Assembly (NCBI RefSeq): GCF_000319305.2 | Contig: NZ_AMWJ02000001.1 | Coordinates: 186,001-250,000, forward strand | Origin: Pseudomonas bharatica CSV86 | Lineage (GTDB): Bacteria > Pseudomonadota > Gammaproteobacteria > Pseudomonadales > Pseudomonadaceae | DNA: 64,000 bases | Direction: 5' to 3' | Shown here: positions 62,241-64,000 of the stretch, one piece after another | How positions within the stretch are numbered: position 1 is the stretch's first letter | How the letters are laid out: each line of letters starts with the position of its first letter | Translations under genes and position numbers: made by a program | Notes under the pieces: model-generated | What the model saw: only the letters and a program-made list of their open reading frames with translations | Database searches by the model: none | What the model was told of the DNA's origin: nothing

Positions 62241-63566
62241 TCAGTCAGTCACGATCCGCGAGTGCTTCTGTGTGTCCTTCATGAACACATACACCAGCAG
62301 CGAGCAGGCGATGCAAGCGGTGACGTACCAGTAGTAACCGGTCTCCATGCCCGCGCTCTTGAACCACAGCGCTACGTATTCAGCCGTACCGCCGAAGATC
62401 GATACGGTCAGCGCGTACGGCAGGCCGACGCCCAGTGCGCGGATCTCGGTAGGGAACAGCTCGGCCTTCACCACGGCGTTGATCGAGGTGTAGCCGCTGA
62501 CGATGATCAGCGCCGCCATGATCAGGAAGAACGCGCCCCACCAGCTTTGCACGGTGTGCAGGGTCGAGAGGATCGGCACGGTGAAGATCGTGCCGAGTAC
62601 ACCGAAGGCGATCAGGATCGGACGCCGGCCGATCCTGTCCGACAGCGCGCCGATCACCGGTTGCAGGCACATGAACAGGAACAGGGTGGCCGCCGAGATC
62701 ATGGTCGAGTCGGTGATGCTCATGCCCACGGTGTTGACCAGGTACTTCTGCATGTAGGTGGTGTAGGTGTAGAACGCCAGGGTGCCGCCCATGGTCAGGC
62801 CGACCACGGTGGCGAGTTCCTTCGGATGGCGCAGCAGGGTGCGCATCAGGCTTTCCTTGGCCTTGGGCTTTTCCTTTTTGGTGAAGGACTCGGTCTCTTC
62901 CATGCCGCGGCGCAGGTACAGCGCAACCACCGCGCACAGCGCGCCGATCACGAAGGGTACGCGCCAGCCCCAGGCGTACAACTGCTCGGTGGTCAGGGTC
63001 TGTTGCAGGACGATCAGCACGGCGAGGGCGATGAGCTGGCCGGAGATCAGGGTCACGTACTGGAAGCTGGAGAAGAAACCACGGCGTTTCTTGTCGGCCA
63101 TTTCGCTGAGGTAGGTGGCCGAGGTGCCGTATTCGCCACCCACCGACAGGCCCTGCATCAGGCGGGCGATGACCAGCAGGACCGGCGCCGCGACGCCGAT
63201 GGTTTCATAGCCTGGGGTCAGGGCGATGACCAGGGAGCCGAAGCACATCAGCAGCACCGAAGCCATCAGCGCCGCCTTGCGCCCCTTGCGGTCGGCGTAC
63301 AGGCCCATCAGCCAGCCGCCGATCGGGCGCATCAGGAAGCCCACGGCGAAGATCGCGGCGGTGTTGAGCAGTTGCGCGGTGGTGTCGCCGGCCGGGAAGA
63401 ACGCCTTGGCGAAGTACAGGGAGAATGCGGCGTAGACGTACCAGTCGTACCACTCGACCATGTTGCCCACCGACCCGCTGAAGATCGATTTGAGGCGGCT
63501 GGAGGTGGTCTTTGGCGCAGCCGTGGCAGTGGCTGCCCCGGCAGGCAGGGTGGAAGTGTTATCCAT
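62241..63566 (-). CDS. kgtP: alpha-ketoglutarate/dicarboxylate MFS transporter, KgtP-like
   Basis: A 441-residue 12-helix metabolite:H+ symporter. Motifs are GNMVEWYDWYVYAAFSLYF in helix 1, GLYADRKGRKAALMA in loop 2-3 and [20 protein letters not shown] in helix 5. It is a close paralogue of pcaT. A sigma-54-type promoter and twin palindromes upstream, plus an adjacent dctD-type response-regulator gene, support C4-dicarboxylate or 2-oxoglutarate uptake (KgtP, PP_1400 from memory). Confidence 0.88.
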   Translation of the reverse strand: MDNTSTLPAGAATATAAPKTTSSRLKSIFSGSVGNMVEWYDWYVYAAFSLYFAKAFFPAGDTTAQLLNTAAIFAVGFLMRPIGGWLMGLYADRKGRKAALMASVLLMCFGSLVIALTPGYETIGVAAPVLLVIARLMQGLSVGGEYGTSATYLSEMADKKRRGFFSSFQYVTLISGQLIALAVLIVLQQTLTTEQLYAWGWRVPFVIGALCAVVALYLRRGMEETESFTKKEKPKAKESLMRTLLRHPKELATVVGLTMGGTLAFYTYTTYMQKYLVNTVGMSITDSTMISAATLFLFMCLQPVIGALSDRIGRRPILIAFGVLGTIFTVPILSTLHTVQSWWGAFFLIMAALIIVSGYTSINAVVKAELFPTEIRALGVGLPYALTVSIFGGTAEYVALWFKSAGMETGYYWYVTACIACSLLVYVFMKDTQKHSRIVTD

Positions 63567-63627
63567 TGGACGGAACCTTCATGTTGTTTTTGTGGTGGCG
63601 CGTTGGAGCGCGGCCTGCGGGGGCTAT

Positions 63628-63643
63628 AGCAGGAGGTGTGCCA
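63628..63643 (-). promoter_or_regulatory. sigma-54 promoter of kgtP
   Basis: Minus strand TGGCACACCTCCTGCT has the -24 TGGCAC and -12 TGCT elements with the standard spacing (TGGCACR-N4-TTGCW with one mismatch), 62 bases ahead of the start codon. Confidence 0.65.
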
Positions 63644-63656
63644 GGGGAACCGGGGT

Positions 63657-63758
63657 GGCCCCAATCGCTGGCAAGCCAGCTCCCACAGGTCCTGTGTCAG
63701 GCCCGTATTCAGCGGCTTGCAGGGAACCTGTGGGAGCTGGCTTGCCAGCGATGAGGCC
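63657..63758. repeat. REP palindrome pair between promoter and enhancer sites
   Basis: Two type-1 units in inverted orientation with a 35-base spacer, lying between the kgtP promoter and the upstream palindromes. Confidence 0.85.
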
Positions 63759-63788
63759 AGCCCAGGCAACAACAATGAAGGGCTTGAT

Positions 63789-63835
63789 AAGCGGATTTCC
63801 GCTTATGGAATGTAGGATGCAAGCGGAAATCCGCT
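63789..63835. promoter_or_regulatory. twin palindromic enhancer-like sites (candidate DctD sites)
   Basis: AAGCGGATTTCCGCTT (63789-63804) and AAGCGGAAATCCGCT (63821-63835) are inverse copies, each near-palindromic, 32 bases (three turns) apart and about 150-190 bases upstream of the sigma-54 promoter. Binding by the adjacent DctD-type regulator is inferred. Confidence 0.55.
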
Positions 63836-64000
63836 CATGGCCTATCGAGAAAATCCTCCCGCACCAGCCCATGGCGCTGCATTTTCTCGTTCAGGGTCCG
63901 CCGCGGCAGTTGCAGCTCCTCCATCACCGCCTTGATTTCCCCTTTATGCCTCCGCAGCGAGGTACGCAGGCAGTTGGCCTCGAACGCCTCGCTCTGCGCT
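63835..64000 (-). CDS. dctD: sigma-54-dependent response regulator, DctD-like (C-terminal 54 residues)
   Basis: Only the 3' end is in the window; the 5' part lies to the right. It reads ...AFEANCLRTSLRRHKG, EIKAVMEELQLPRRTLNEKM, QRHGLVREDFLDRP then TGA at 63835-63837. This is the Fis-type helix-turn-helix that ends NtrC-family activators; the length and sequence of the tail fit DctD. It is on the minus strand upstream of kgtP, so it probably activates kgtP from the palindromes that overlap its stop. Confidence 0.75.
   Translation of the reverse strand, partial: AQSEAFEANCLRTSLRRHKGEIKAVMEELQLPRRTLNEKMQRHGLVREDFLDRP

Overview
The window reads as a chromosome segment of a Pseudomonas of the P. 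putida group. The evidence is about 63% GC by eye, a dozen copies of the Pseudomonas REP palindrome with the core GCTGGCAAGCCAGCTCCCAC, an MvaT/TurA nucleoid protein next to sbcB, the beta-ketoadipate cluster pcaRKFTBDC followed by a porin, and the ttgABC/ttgR solvent and drug efflux locus with its operator. From memory, gene order resembles P. putida KT2440 around PP_1362-PP_1401; this was not checked by alignment. No rRNA, tRNA, CRISPR array, prophage or insertion sequence was seen.

Layout. 1-5.7 kb: ArgP-like regulator, NAD-dependent epimerase, a membrane-anchored coiled-coil protein, and an ArsR-MFS-xenobiotic reductase operon with a clear promoter and two palindromic operators. 5.8-13.2 kb: AcpH, ornithine-lipid genes olsBA, a short acyl-CoA-dehydrogenase-like protein with a candidate Pho box between it and olsB, a serine hydrolase, a YceI protein, a ClsB-type cardiolipin synthase, a PfpI/DJ-1 protein and a ribbon-helix-helix protein. 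13.2-21.8 kb is core: class I fumarase, ferredoxin reductase, pyruvate kinase, lipoprotein, PilZ protein, exonuclease I, TurA/MvaT, PurU. 21.9-24.8 kb: a tightly overlapping glycosyltransferase/deacetylase/flippase-like operon. 25-30.7 kb: amino-acid-type dCache chemoreceptor, HerA-like ATPase, Pit phosphate transporter. 31.1-43.1 kb: the pca cluster with PcaR boxes before pcaR, pcaK, pcaF and, 40% further along, the OprD-type porin; a DUF962 protein, a Crp/Fnr regulator and a LysR regulator sit between pcaC and the porin. 43.3-49.9 kb: ttgCBA and divergent ttgR. 50-59.5 kb: EamA and DHA2 exporters, LysR/SDR pair, LysR/AruI-like decarboxylase, AraC regulator, ABM and flavin-reductase proteins. 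59.6-64 kb: a secreted 13-residue-repeat protein, a four-repeat membrane protein with tandem ColR-like boxes, a nucleotidyltransferase two-gene cassette, a sigma-54-type kgtP transporter gene and the 3' end of dctD.

How the genes work together. The pca genes import 4-hydroxybenzoate/protocatechuate-type compounds (porin, PcaK, PcaT) and carry carboxymuconate to beta-ketoadipyl-CoA cleavage (PcaB, PcaC, PcaD, PcaF); pcaGH and pcaIJ are not here. TtgABC and several MFS/DMT exporters together with the xenobiotic reductase operon give a solvent and xenobiotic defence theme. OlsBA, ClsB and AcpH are lipid genes.

Sequence quality caveat: seven genes or gene positions carry a single missing G/C (two in the MFS gene at 4.1-5.3 kb; one each in olsA, the ferredoxin reductase, pyruvate kinase, pcaD and the LysR gene at 54.5 kb). 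All are deletions, mostly in G/C runs, and they hit core genes, so I treat them as likely sequencing errors and give full-length coordinates. Most interesting candidates for new biology are the nucleotidyltransferase cassette (61.0-62.2 kb), the ColR-boxed four-repeat membrane protein (60.2-61.1 kb), and the secreted DGFDRT repeat protein (59.6-60.0 kb).
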